Shown here in pieces: positions 33,086 to 45,422 of a stretch of 64,000 bases of DNA (the stretch's first letter is position 1; every line of letters starts with the position of its first letter). This DNA is from Apiospora phragmitis. Its lineage: Eukaryota > Ascomycota > Sordariomycetes > Amphisphaeriales > Apiosporaceae. The stretch lies in NCBI GenBank assembly GCA_038363925.1, contig JAQQWL010000006.1, positions 4,754,501-4,818,500 on the forward strand, read 5' to 3'. Both the position numbers and the translations under genes were made by a program. The notes beneath the pieces were generated by a model that made no database searches, was not told where the DNA came from, and saw only the letters and a list, made by a program, of their open reading frames with translations.

Positions 33086-35099
33086 GGTAAATGGGACGCT
33101 GTTTTCTTATTTCTTGAGGCTGGTAAAATTTATACATAAACGATATAGGGACACAGAAGAGATATGCAAGTGTTCGACTATGGCTACTTGGGTTATGCCA
33201 AAACGGATTTCCTGGTCACGAAGGTGATGGAGAAAACCTAGAACTCAATTGCACACTGCGCATTTGCAATAAGTTCACCTCGATGGGCCCCTTGTTGAAA
33301 GGCCACGAGGAAACCTTTGTTGGTCGAGTTGTAGCTGTATGCGGAAGTAGGAGGTGGTTTTCATTGTCAGGGGTTTCTTTCGGATGGGTGCACAAAACGC
33401 CGAGGCTGTATAATGAGAGGATCATCGTCAATCGAATCCACACCCAGCGAAGCGCTGAACGCAACTCCGACAAAGATGGTTCTGAGTCAAGTCTTTTGTC
33501 GCCCGGTTACGAAAACGTAGAAGCTGCCTCACCAACGTTTCGAGACAGAGCATTCCGTCGTGTAGCGGCCCCCCTTTTCGGCACTAAACACCACTTTATG
33601 CCAAATATGGGTAAGTATGTGAGGAATGCCAGGATCTTTAAAAGAAACATAAGTGTGGGTGTTTTAATGATTAAGTGATAAGAGAAAAGATAGAGAGTTG
33701 AACTTGTCTTTCCATGGGAGGATTGTGGAATGCTCCGAAATTAACCACGAGATGGGCACGCAGGAGCTTGGGAAACTCGAGGGGATAATTATGAATGAGG
33801 TTTCTTTGCTCATCATATCAGACCTAACTGTTTTCGTATCCAAGAAGTCAGTGTTCATAATCTGACATTGCAAACATACCCGACAATTATTCCATATTAA
33901 ACCACGTTTTCCCGCATCTCAGCACCATTAGCCCCTTTTATCGCTTATGACCAGCCAGTAACCTAAAACCAGAGCACAAGGTAAATACTTAATCTATCAA
34001 AATAGGCAGCAAAGGACAGATGAGTAAAATCCTTCTGTGGCGGGTGACAGGTGGGCAGCAAAGTACAAACAGTCCAGAACCGACCTCCCGGTCATGCTTC
34101 AGAACACACATGGCCAATCTGTGTATTCTGGCCTCTATCCCTCACCCCTATTAGTCATGGATCTGGCGATGGATGGTACACCTAATGACCTGGTATTAGC
34201 GTAGAAAAAAATTGATGAGTTCGCCTGTTACTACCCTTTCTTGGTAGCAGTCAATACAGTCATTTGGCGAATCTCTTATGGTATTATATGGTGAAATATA
34301 GTATGTTACGGAATCTATTATACGGCGAGTATTTTACTTTTTGGTATTGAAAACACACTGCCCATACGCCTGCTGCGGTACGGGAATCAACGTAGGGTGT
34401 GCATCGGCACTCCCTGGCTCGGCTGCTTCAGCTGAGCAGAACGCGGCCTACTATTAAGGGAAACTGCATCGTCTGGCTTTAATTGAACGTATAAGTTTAT
34501 GGAAGTGAGTGTGTATTTCTGATCATTCTGTACTACATCGAACTTTGGTGTCAATGGGGACTTATATCCCGCGAAAGCACATGCGGCGGTATTACCTAAT
34601 CCTGGCTTCCCTGCCCTGCTTCAGTATGTGATAGATCTATTTCCGGATTTAAGCAGTGCCTATGCATGCCAGCATTGCATATAACCGTTGCAGCTGTAAA
34701 TTCCCCCTCGCCTCTCTCCTGTCTTCTAGTTTACAAAGCGGCACGGTAGATGGCAAATTACCCCTTATTTTTAATGATAGGTGAATATACGATTTGCCAA
34801 CAGCGAGCTTCATGTTGCGCAATTACTCTGTTTGCATATATACCTACACAAGGGGTATCCCCTTTTTGTTGTTTTATTTGTCCTAGTAGCTAGCACCATC
34901 TGAGACTTGACCTTTTATGTCGAAATATCTGCATTATTCTATTTCGGCGCTGATATTCCAGTGATTTCGTTCATACATAAACATGATACAAGATAGTACA
35001 TTGTGTATATAATAGTGTTCTTCTTTCTTTCCCTTTTTTTAGTTCCGCGTGAGACTGGCGCTCGCGCTCTTGTGCTTCTTCTTCTTCTTCCCGTCCCTT
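33086..35099. other. 2-kb intergenic region
   Basis: The coiled-coil gene promoter is at the left and the 3' end of the rhodopsin-like gene at the right. ORFs such as 33,283-33,678 (+) have no coding signal I trust. Composition falls to AT-rich from about 33,900 to 34,950, without a recognisable element. Confidence 0.45.
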
Positions 35100-36747
35100 T
35101 CATCGGACTCGGAGACGATGTTGGGGGTTGCCGGAATGTCGGGCCCAAAGGGGGAACCGCGTCATGCGCTTGGTCTGCGACTCGGCGTCCCACTCCATGT
35201 TGACCTGCAGGGTGCGCCAGATGCCCTTCCGCGAGCTGTGCGAGTCGGCGTCGTAGTCTCCCCCTCCGCGTCGCCCGCTGCTCGCGTGCCTACCCTGCCG
35301 ACGCCGCCGTCGCGGCTCTTGATATCCCGATTTCCCATCTCCTCAAGCACCAGCGCCTCCTGGTCCTGGTCGTTGCGCGGATCGTAGTCCAGCACCGAGT
35401 CGTCGAGTCGCCTGTGGTGGTTCTTGTTGCGGCTGCGGCTGTTGGAAAAGAAGGTGCTGTTGCTGAGCTTCGAGCCGCCGGACGTTCCGCCGCTGAGGCC
35501 GTTGGAGCCCGAGGCGCCGGACGACTTCTCGCCATTCCAGACCTTGTGGAAGAAGGGCCGCAGGGTCGGGATGCAGGCGGCCACGATGACGACGTTCTGC
35601 TCGATGAGGCCCCAGATGACGAGGGGCACGACGTCGAAGACTGCGAGAAGAAGATTTACGTGTTAGTTAAAACTGTTTTTGTTTTTTGTTTTTGATAGAA
35701 AGCTCAGGGGGTGGGTTGCTCACGTGGATCAGTCTGGTCGTTAAAGAGGCTGAGGTAGGTCGCCTTGACGACGGTCACGATGGCCGAGAGCAGCGTGAGG
35801 CCCATCATGATGCAGACGCCGACCTTGGTGTTGGTGCGCATCTGGAGCTTCCAGAAGGTGGTGATGGGGACGATGGCCAGGACGATGTCGGTCAGGGTGG
35901 TGTAGGCCGAGAGGAAGTAGGAAAAGTCGTTCAGCACGTCCGGGCTCCAGCAGGATCCCGGCAGCTGCTTATTCCACACTTTTTCCGTCGGCGTGCACTG
36001 CTTGAAGACGATGATGACCGAGATCAGGGCCAGGACAACCTGGACGATGACCATGGCGTACAGGGCGCGCGCCCGGGCCGGCCAGGGGTCGAGCAGCCTC
36101 ACCACCAGGATGGCGATGGAGATGTTGGGGAAACTGAAGGCGCCGATGTTGAAAGCTGGGCAGATACAAAACACATTCCCTTGTCAGCAGCTCTTTCTTT
36201 GCAATTCCTTGACGAGTTGCCCAATGTGGTAGGTTGTGCCCGGGAAGGGAGTGTTGAGAATCATAAACTTACAATAGCCTAGCTGTTGCCACATGGCAGT
36301 GCTGACCAGACGTTCTGGTCCATCGGGTTCCATTGCCACCGCTATCGTATGCCGGCCGAACCCCAGGGTCACAGAATACGACACGAAAGCGGAAGCAATT
36401 ATGCTGAGGGCCTAATGATCGTGTTACGTGAGCAAATGTGACAAGTTTGTACAAACTTTATCCTCCGCCAACGTGTTTGTCTTTCTTTTCTTCTTTGTTT
36501 CTCAGGGTGATTATCAATAGGGGGTAGAATCCTCTTACCATCGACAGGAAAATGAAGAAGTCATCCCATCCAACCACTTTCGTGATGTGAGCCCGGGTGA
36601 AGAGTTTGAAGGACACGACGGTGATGGCGACGCCCGTGCAGATCCAGGCGACGAGGTTGATCTCGAGCTGCCGATTCTCGCTGAAGTCGACGTCGGCCTT
36701 GAAAGGCAGCGGCGGCGGTGAGCTGCCGGGGGTGGCGGTCCCGACAT
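35100..36747 (-). CDS. Fungal rhodopsin-fold integral membrane protein (PTH11/SAT4-like), four exons
   Basis: This is a seven-span protein of the fungal domain often named after PTH11/SAT4. Exons are 36747-36539, 36411-36273, 36155-35724 and 35640-35100. All introns have good borders (GTAAGA..TTAG, GTAAGT..CCAG, GTGAGC..GCAG). Landmarks are ADVDFSENRQLEINLVAW, GWDDFFIFLSM (the WDD signature), LGYSFNIGAF, CTPTEKVWNKQ and SCWSPDVLNDFSYFLSAY, then FDVVPLVIWGLIEQNVVIVAACIPTLRPF, all typical of the family. The cytosolic tail is Ser/Asn-rich and ends GIWRTLQVNMEWD. Two -1 frame changes are needed: one in the N-terminal Pro-rich stretch (about 36,720) and one in a G5 run at 35,253-35,266. With both corrected the CDS is 441 codons exactly. 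Confidence 0.8.
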
Positions 36748-39201
36748 TGTCGAGTTACGGCTCCAAGGGGGGGAGGGGGGTTGTGGAGGTGGTGCGTAAC
36801 AATCGAGGAAACAGAGCGAATGGGGAATCTTGGGCGGAGGGAAGGGTAGACTTCCTACTAGCTTCGCCCACACACGAGATGTGCGTGGTGCATCAGGTCT
36901 CACAAAGGGGATCCAGCTCGTTCTTATTGCATGAAGTCTAAAACATGCCGTGGGCCACATGCGAGAGTGAGATCTGACGAACTTACAATAATGAGGTATT
37001 GAAACCGGAAACCCCCTTTCGCCAATCTTGCATGAGTAAGTAAAGTTCCCGTATATGGTGGCAGGTAAAGACACGATCGGACGATGATTCATGGCCATGT
37101 CGCAACCGGATGTGTTTACCATGTTACGGTCGAGGGAAAGATTGAGTCTGGGTTTTCTACAGCGTTGCAGCAAACGATAGATCGGTTAGAAGGGACCCTG
37201 TTCTGTTGAGATCGATCCGGCCAAGACCTGCCAACTTGCTCCCTCATCGGTGTTTGAAACCCTTGCGTCCATGTCTGCCTGTACTCTACACTAGGATCCG
37301 TGAAAGTTTGTTATTCGACGGATACCGTTTCGGACTTCAGATGAAGTATCGACAGGCCATATTTGTGTAGGGAGTACATCGCCGGCCCATTTGAAACATA
37401 AAAAACAGAGAGGAATACCACCGTAAAAGATATGCAGCTGTTATACGTTTCAGTACGATAGAGGTATTGCAGACGCATGGAATGAATACCTGTACCAGGG
37501 CGGACAAAAGCGTGCCCAAAATTATCACTACGACTAGACCAATCAGATGTTGTTGAAGACGAGGTCAGAGGGATCCGAGGATGGCGTCTCCTCCCTTTTC
37601 CCCACTTCTTCAGGATATGAGCCAGGGGGAACCCGCGCATCAACCCGGCCGCTGGTCCCCGGGGTTTGCATGGTGAACGAGATTTAGTATAACGGGGGAG
37701 GGAGGGTTTGACCAAGCTGGCTTATCCTACAACCGGGTAAGAAGAAAAAAACCAAAAAACCTTTTTCCTACAAGGCAGATGAGATTACCCAACGGAGTAC
37801 AGGGAGCATTGATGTAATTCTAATCGCTCCCTAAACATACGCTAAGCCCTAGTGACGAGATGAGATCGGCGTACGTATTACTGTATAGAGATGACGATTG
37901 GGGACTAGTCCGGCCCGTTACTGCACCAGAGGTGTTGGTTGAGCTCTCTGGTACTGCTCTAGGCGATGCACGTTGGTTGTTGGTCGTTCGACTAAAGCTC
38001 GGCGGCCCACCCACATCCACCGGTTGGCCGGAACGATTCCTTGGCGCAGGGGAAGCAGAAGGAGGAGTGGGCCGGGTAGCTCTAGGGCTGCAACGGCAGC
38101 GAGGTCGACGATGGTCCTAATACCTGGATTGCCCATGAAACAGGAAGCAGATAAATTTTTCTTTCATACATATAATACTATGTAGTATTACCCTACTAAT
38201 ATCCAATATAGCTACACGAATATGTATGCGGTACTTATACTGTACCATACGTCGACAGGCGATCCAGGCCACCGGGAACGCAATCTGGCCACCCAAGTGG
38301 ACCTTGCACGAGTCGGTCGGTAACAAGCGAATGCAGCCCAGCAACATATACCCTGTGACACTAATTTGGCGTCGCCCGCACGGCCAAGGATCATCCATAG
38401 TATGGGGACATCATGGACGGACCCCCTCACATACATACGCACCGATAGGGCACGAAAGAAGTCGGGGTTTCCCTTTCCATTTGCACTTTGTCTGTGTACG
38501 TGTAAGTGGTTGCTTTAATAACGATCTTGAGCTGCTACCGCCTACGGACAGGTTCATCCTTACATCATTGCTGCTTTGGACACCTTTTCCCAGGGGGCTC
38601 ATATAAAGTTATTCTGCGTTCCCGATACTGTACCTGCTGAATAGCACTAATGCAGCGGTCACCTATATACTACATACAGCTTATCATAGTCACATTACTG
38701 TCTTAAACATGCAGGAAATGTCCCTTCATGTACGTGCGGTGCGGTGCGGTATGCAAAGCACCCGGTCCCTGTCACCTAACCCCCTGCGCATTTCAGGTTA
38801 TCGTACTGTATCGCTCTTTTCCTGCTGCGATCCCCCCGGGGCAGCAGCCCGGAGATCCTCCTTTGATGGTCTCTTCGGCGGAGGTGGGGTTATGGCCCAT
38901 CCCTCCAGGGATAGAGGGGCTGATACAAGCACAAACGCAAGCACACACACAGAGAGGAGGTCCTCTCTGGCACATTAATTCCAGATTGCTGCAGAAACAG
39001 GGCGACCAGTAGATCGAAAAGCGATCTCGAAAGGGGAGAGATACAGCCCTTATATTAACTAAGAATTGCACTTGGCGGGCGTCGGAGCTACTTGTATGCA
39101 AGCAGCCACGAAGTGACACGATTCAGGATTGACTTCCGTGTCTGTACATCATTACATTGCAGCATAACAACCGACGAACTAACCAACCGCAACCGAGAAT
39201 A
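36748..39201. other. 2.45-kb divergent intergenic region
   Basis: This is the 5' flank shared by the rhodopsin-like gene (-) and the O-methyltransferase gene (+). Multiple short ORFs occur with no domain signal. I see no repeat, RNA gene or transposon end. Confidence 0.5.
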
Positions 39202-40476
39202 ATGAGTTCACCGTCCGTTCCCGCGCTGCTCGAGCGCATCGCCGCGGCCGGCAAAGCCTACGAGCACAACCAGGAGTCCGGCTCGCGCGAGGACCTCATC
39301 GACCTGAGCCAGTCCCTCGTGGCCGCCCTCGAGATCCCCAGTGAATTCATCCAGCGCAGCTTCTGGTCTGAGGTAAGTAATAATAAACACCAGCTAGTGC
39401 TTTTTGTACTTATTGTATCATGCAACCGAGAACACTGTGCTAATACAACCCACAATAGCCCGCCAAATCCGCTCACATCCGCCTAGCCGTCGACGTCGAG
39501 CTCTTCCAGCACCTCCGCGACGCTGGTGCCGCGGGCCTCAGCCCAGCGGCCCTAGCCTCCAAGACGGGCCTCGACGCGCCGCTGCTCCAGCGCATCCTGC
39601 GGCACCTGGCCGCGACCAAAGTCGTCGCCTTCCGCGCCGGCCGGTGGTGCGGCACACCCCTGAGCGACGGCCTCGCCGAGCAGAGGTACCAGCACAGCGT
39701 CGCGTTCTGCTACGACGTCGCGCGGCCCTCCTTCGCCGGCTTCCCGGCCTACTTCCGGGCCACGGGCTACCGGCAACCGACGTCGCTGACCGACGGGCCC
39801 TTCCAGACCGCCCACAAGACCAAGTTGCCCTTCTTCGACTGGCTCGTCGCGACGCCGCCGCACCTCGCCCACTTCGACTCCTTCATGTCGGCGTACCGCG
39901 CGGGGAAGCCCAACTGGTGGGACTTCTACCCCGTGGTGGAGCGGCTGGCGGCCGGGTTCGATCCCCAAACCCACGGCGACGTGCTGCTTGTCGACGTTGG
40001 TGGTGGCCGGGGTCATGATTTGGCACATTTCGCCCAAGTTCACGGCTCCCACCCGGGCCGTCTGGTCCTGCAAGACCGCGAGCCCGTCATCGCGACAGCC
40101 GGGCAGAGCGACCGGTTCGAGGCGCAAGCGCACGACTTCTTCACGCCGCAGCCCGTCGCGGGGGCGCGCGCGTACGCTCTGCACTCGATCCTGCACGACT
40201 GGGACGACGCGGAGGGCGTGCGGATCCTCGAGAACCTGAAGCCCGCGCTCAAGCGGGGGGTACTCGCGCGTCCTGCTCAACGAGATCGTGCTGTCCGAGG
40301 ACAAGCCGACGCTGGCCGCGACGTCCATGGACATGATGATGCTGGCGCACTTCGCGGTGCGGGAGCGCACCGAGCGGGACTGGCGCGCCATCGTCGAGCG
40401 CGCGGGCTTGCGGGTGGTGGCGATTTACAGCTACCCGGGCGTGGCGGAGAGTGTCATCGAGGCGGAGTTGGCTTAG
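39202..40476 (+). CDS. SAM-dependent O-methyltransferase (COMT-like, class I), with a frameshift
   Basis: It transfers methyl from S-adenosylmethionine to a hydroxyl of a small molecule, a usual tailoring step. Exon 1 is 39202-39372 (MSSPSVPALLERIAA...FWSE). The intron is 39373-39458 (GTAAGT..ATAG). Exon 2 starts PAKSAHIRLAVDVELF, a typical winged-helix dimerisation segment. The SAM-binding glycine motif VDVGGGRGH is near residue 234. The catalytic-region motif HSILHDWDD is near residue 300. At the G6 run near 40,254-40,260 one extra G shifts the frame; removing it gives KRGYSRVLLNEIVLSEDK, the expected VLLxE strand, and the frame continues to the TAG at 40,474-40,476. Corrected length is 396 codons (395 aa), normal for the family. 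It stands alone next to the AT-rich island. Confidence 0.85.
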
Positions 40477-41445
40477 AGCAGATAGATAGATAGAAACTTT
40501 GGAGTTGTGTGTGTTTGATTGCCTAGAAGAATGTTTAATAATAATAACATCTCCTCGCCTATTGGAAAGTGACTTGTTAGTCATGCCACATGGTCCTACT
40601 TTTAGGAGGTAATATGGTTGGTACATTCATGGACTTTGCCGAGGATTAGTTCCGTACGGGAGCCATTACGTCGACGCAAATGGCTCCTAAAGTGACGATG
40701 AACCTCGCTCGTTCTGCAGTAGTCTAACACACCACGGCTACGCTCCCGACGTCGTAAAGTTATTCGTCGTGTGCCGCGTCTGTAGTGATACTACAAAGCT
40801 AGACGCCACTGACTGCTGGCGGGAACGATGACACATCCCGGAGTCAGTGTGCACCACTCGCCGATAATCCTAAGCAGTAGCTGTTGCAACACGCATTGTC
40901 CCCCCTTTCCTATCATAGTCAACGAGGAAGTCACGGTCCAACAGCTGCTGAAGCCCACCCGCCCAGCTCAACCTCGAAATCCCTGTTCCGGGTGGCGAAA
41001 CGGCTAACGAAAAGCAGAACCGGATACCCTCCCGAAAGTCGTCGGGCGCAGTGCCGTTGCCCTGATTCTCTCCAGATCAAGGTTGAACAGCACCCGGGGC
41101 CCAAGTCCTGTTTAGCTGTGCCTAATAATTACGTCAATCAGAACTAACAATAGAAAGTCTCGAGTCAGGCTCGAGTCACCAGGGCGCGTTTCATCTGAGC
41201 TGATTAACATAATATAAACAATAGACTTCAGCGACGCGTTTCAAAACCACCCTCGGCAATCAGCTACATTTCTAGATCAAGAGAACGCTCGGGCTCTAAA
41301 GCTTTATCTAATCAGATCACTAAAAACGGCTGACTGGCGATAATATATGACTCATAAGCTGCTAACTAAGTAGCTGAAAAGGGGCTGATTAGGGTGTAAC
41401 CGACAGCATTGGTGCCTGGTGTATTAAGATAGGGACAGGATTTAA
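40477..41445. other. Intergenic flank of the AT-rich island
   Basis: Normal-GC sequence grades into AT-rich sequence from about 41,170. No gene was recognised. Confidence 0.5.
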
Positions 41446-41493
41446 TAACATCACTTACCTACAGTTTCTTAATCGATTTAGTTAGCGTCTTTA
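41446..41493 (+). repeat. Left border direct repeat of the AT-rich island
   Basis: The 48-bp segment starting TAACATCACTTACC recurs in the same orientation at 57,065-57,112 with six differences, all transitions. The pair encloses the whole island, so it may be the remains of terminal direct repeats of an outer element or a shared insertion sequence. Confidence 0.75.
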
Positions 41494-43601
41494 TATGGTG
41501 ATAAGAGTAGGATAGGATAATAAAAAGGCCACAAAGGCGGTAAGGGGTTCGAGCTCGAGAGAAAGCGTGCTTTAAGGGAAAGAAAGCGGATTAATTATAT
41601 CGAGAGTGTATAACTCAAAGGATAAATCGAATTAAATAAACCGTAGTAGCCTTTAAGCTTAATCTTAAGTTAATAAGTAAAAGGCCGAGTAGAGCTTAGT
41701 ATATTAAAATAAAAATAAAATATAATAATAAATAAATATTTTAAAGTTTTTTAAATAACTTATTAATTATTAACTTACCTTAAAGCATTAATACTTTATA
41801 ATATTTTCTTTATTCTATTTTAATATAAACTTATTAAGTTACTTTAATTTATGTATTTTTAAAATTTAATAAAATAATTTTAACGCTTTTTATAAGTGAG
41901 GCGCTATAACTTTAAAGTATTATAATAGTAAGCTTATTAATATACGCTAAGCTTATTAAATAACTTATAAATATATTATTATTATAAAGCGGTTAAAATC
42001 TTTTATTTCTTTTTTAAAATATTTATTTAAAACTAATATAATATTTAAAGGGTTTATTAACTCTTTTAAAAGGTTTACTTTAAATTTTTATTAATAAAGC
42101 TTATTAATAAGCTAAGTATCTTTTAATTTAGCTTTTTTAACCCTTTTATATTAATATATATTAAATAATAATATCTTATTTAATTTAAAACCTCTTAGAT
42201 TAGTATTGAAATATTATTTTTAAATATTAAGTTTAATTTTTATTCATTAGGTATTATTAAATAATACTCTTATATACGTCTTTAATTAAATTAAATCTAT
42301 TTAATTATGAAAAGTTTATTATAACGTAAAATAAAGATTCTTTAAATTAAAGTAATTTAACTATTAATTATTTATTATAACGTGAAACTAAGCTATATTA
42401 ATTAATAATAAACTAAGATATCGCCGCTATAATATATTAATATTATTAATAAATTTCTTATTAAGTTAATATTTACTTAAAAATATTTATTAATACTTAA
42501 GGCTCTTTTAATTAAATTAACTTTATTATATATTAATTTTATTTAAAAAACTTTTATATTATATTAAGGTTATTATAAAACTTTAAATTACGCCGAGGCT
42601 TATTATTATTACTTTAACCGAGTTAATTTTATTTTTTATTTTTTATTTCTATTATAAAAAACGAAGTGAAAAGTAATTTAATTAAAAAACGACGCTTGTA
42701 TTATATTAATTTTAGCTTTTATATTATACCGAGGGTTTATTATTATTAAATAAAACTTTAAATTATACCGGGTCTTTAAAATAAACGTTATTCGAGTTTT
42801 AAAAAAAACTTAATAAAACGTACTTAAGTTTATATTAATAATACGTAAAAGTATTTATAATAAAAAGGGCGCTTTATTAATATAATAAATAATAATATTT
42901 AAAGTTATAACGTGGTAATAAAAGTAGCTAAGTAAAAGTAATTATATAATAAAGGTATTAAAGTTATTTATTTTATTAATAAGTTAAATTAGTTATTAAT
43001 AAAAAGTATTTATATAAAATATATAAGAAACGTTTATTATTATATATTTAGTTTTTATTATTAATTCTTTTATTATTTAATTTTAATTAATCGTGTTTAA
43101 TATTATTTAATTATATAGCGCTAAGTTACTTAATATCGCTTTATTAAATTACGTTTTATTTTATTATTATATAGTACCTTTATTAATTATTTAAATTTAT
43201 TTATTTAATATTATTTATTTTATATAAGATTACTTTTAAATATAATCCGTAATTATAGTATTAATTATTATATTAATAATTATATAATATAATAAAGCTT
43301 ATTATTATAAGCGAATTTATAAATATTATCTCGCGGGGTAATCCTTTATATTAAGTTTTATACACGCTTTAAGTTATTATAAAGTCGTATCGAAAGTAAG
43401 TTTAACTATATAATTAAACTAAGTTATAATATTATTTCCTTTTTTTATTTAATTTATTATTAAAATAATTAATTATTATAAGTATTTAATACGTGTTATT
43501 ATATCGAGTTTTTATAACTTTATTTTTTTATTACTTTTTTAAAATTATTTATTTTTAATAATAATTAATTATATAAAAAAATCCCGGCTTAAAATTAAAA
43601 G

Positions 43602-44105
43602 CTTTATATTACGATCGGCGGGTTAATCCCTCGCGGTGTAGCACTTAAGGCGTAGAATTAAATAAAAATAACCGTTTAATTATTTCCGAAGCTTTTATTT
43701 TATAACGTAATAATTAGTTTAAACGTATTATAATATAATAAGTAAATATATTTATTAAATAAAAAATATAAGTTCGATTTTTATACTTATCGAATAAGAG
43801 CTCTCTTTAATTATTTAGGCAAGATCGCTAGTAAGTAAGCAAGGCCTTATACGGATTAGTTCTCTATATAAAAGCCTTAAGGTTTCTCTATACCGAGCTT
43901 AAGTAAATTATACGGTTATTAAGAGTTTATCGCCTTAGGTATAAGGGCATACCTTTAGAGAGGGGGTATAGTATTACGATCGGCAGGTTAGTCCCCCGCG
44001 GGGTAGCACTTAAGGCGTAGAATTGGATAGAAATGACCGTCTAGTCATTTCTGAAGCTTTTGCTTTATGGCGTAGTGATTAGTCTAAACGCACTGTAACA
44101 CTTTA
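43602..44105 (+). mobile_element. TRIM: miniature LTR retrotransposon, 494 bp, with 5-bp target duplication CTTTA
   Basis: Two 129-bp direct repeats, 43,607-43,735 and 43,972-44,100, start TATTACGATCGGC and end TATAATA or TGTAACA. The original ends were probably TGTTAC and GTAACA, giving the TG..CA termini of an LTR before RIP. The repeats flank a 236-bp non-coding interior. A purine tract, AGAGAGGGGG (43,957-43,966), sits just before the right LTR, as a second-strand primer should. CTTTA directly flanks both sides (43,602-606 and 44,101-105). The LTRs differ mostly by transitions, and the left one is more AT-rich. Confidence 0.85.
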
Positions 44106-45422
44106 CGGTCCGCTATTATGAATTTTCTTTACGATTTTAGTTTCGATATTATACCGTATTTTAGTTATACTTTTAAAGGGTAAAAATACGTAATAATAAA
44201 AGGCGTTATAAATTATTAAAAATATACTCGTGCTAGTTAATTATATAATAACTTAAGAGTTTTTCTCTATGTTTTATAACGAATTTAAAAAAAAATATAT
44301 CGTTATTTAAAGCGCGAGGAGGCTTTAATTAAAGAGCGGTTTTTTAAATGCTAAAACGTTATTAAAAAAAATAAGCGAAGCTATTACTCGTTTAATTTAT
44401 TTATAAAAATAAAAATAATAGCTCGTTTTTAAAACGTAAGGTTAACATAACTTAATTTTTATTCTTTAAACGAATTAAAAAAAAAACGTTAAGAGCTTAA
44501 AGCCGCTATAATTATTAAAATTAACGATGGCTTTAACGTAATAAATAAACCGTTCTAAACTTTTCTTTTCTTTAGACTTTTTTATCCTATTAATTATTAT
44601 ATTTTAAACGCTTAAAGGGCCATGTTAATATTTTTTAAATATTTTTTAAGTTTCTATATATTATGTTTTAATAAATGGTTTTTTATTAAACGCAATATTA
44701 AAAGCCTCGCTTTATCTATCGTCTATTAGCAATTTATTTAATTTTATATTTATATTAATTTATTTCGAGTTCTAGTTATTAGTTTTAATAATAAAATATA
44801 AAATATAAAGTATATCTATATTATTTTATATAGTAATAATTAATAATTGATTTTTTTTAAAAAAAAATTATAACCTTAAATAATTCGATTTTTTAGAGTT
44901 AATTTTCTATTTAATTATTTAATTTTAATATTTTCTTATAAAAAGTTAATCCCTTTAACTTTATTTAATCGCCGTATTTCCATAATTAGTTTTTAAAAAA
45001 CAAGGTTTTATTATAAAATAATTTAAAGGTTTTTTAATTCTTCGAATTATTTAGTCGTAATTAATATTAACTTTTTTTTAAGGGGTTTTAACGATTTTTA
45101 AGTCGTACTTATAGTTCGTTCGAAATAATAAAATGTGTATAGTTTTATTATCCACGTTATTATAAATAAACTTCGCTATAAATAATAATGAAACTTAATT
45201 ACTTTATCTATAGTTAATATAATAATATAATTATTATTCTAAGGTTTAATCTATTCGTTTATTATAGAATAATAAGTTATAAATAATTTTTAAAACTTAG
45301 CGATAAATAGTTCATTTTAATTAAATATAGTCGGGTTTAATAACTTATATTAATTAACGATATTAAGAAGAAATATATAAATTAAATTATTAATATTATT
45401 ATACTTTATATATAATAAAAAA

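Noticed and set aside
41536..41570. tRNA-like GGTTCGAGCTC box near 41,540
   Set aside because: No matching A box or cloverleaf pairing could be drawn around it.
43606..44100. Possible CRISPR-like or simple direct repeat pair
   Set aside because: Only two copies, 129 bp long, with target duplication and purine tract: an LTR pair fits much better, and this is a eukaryotic genome.
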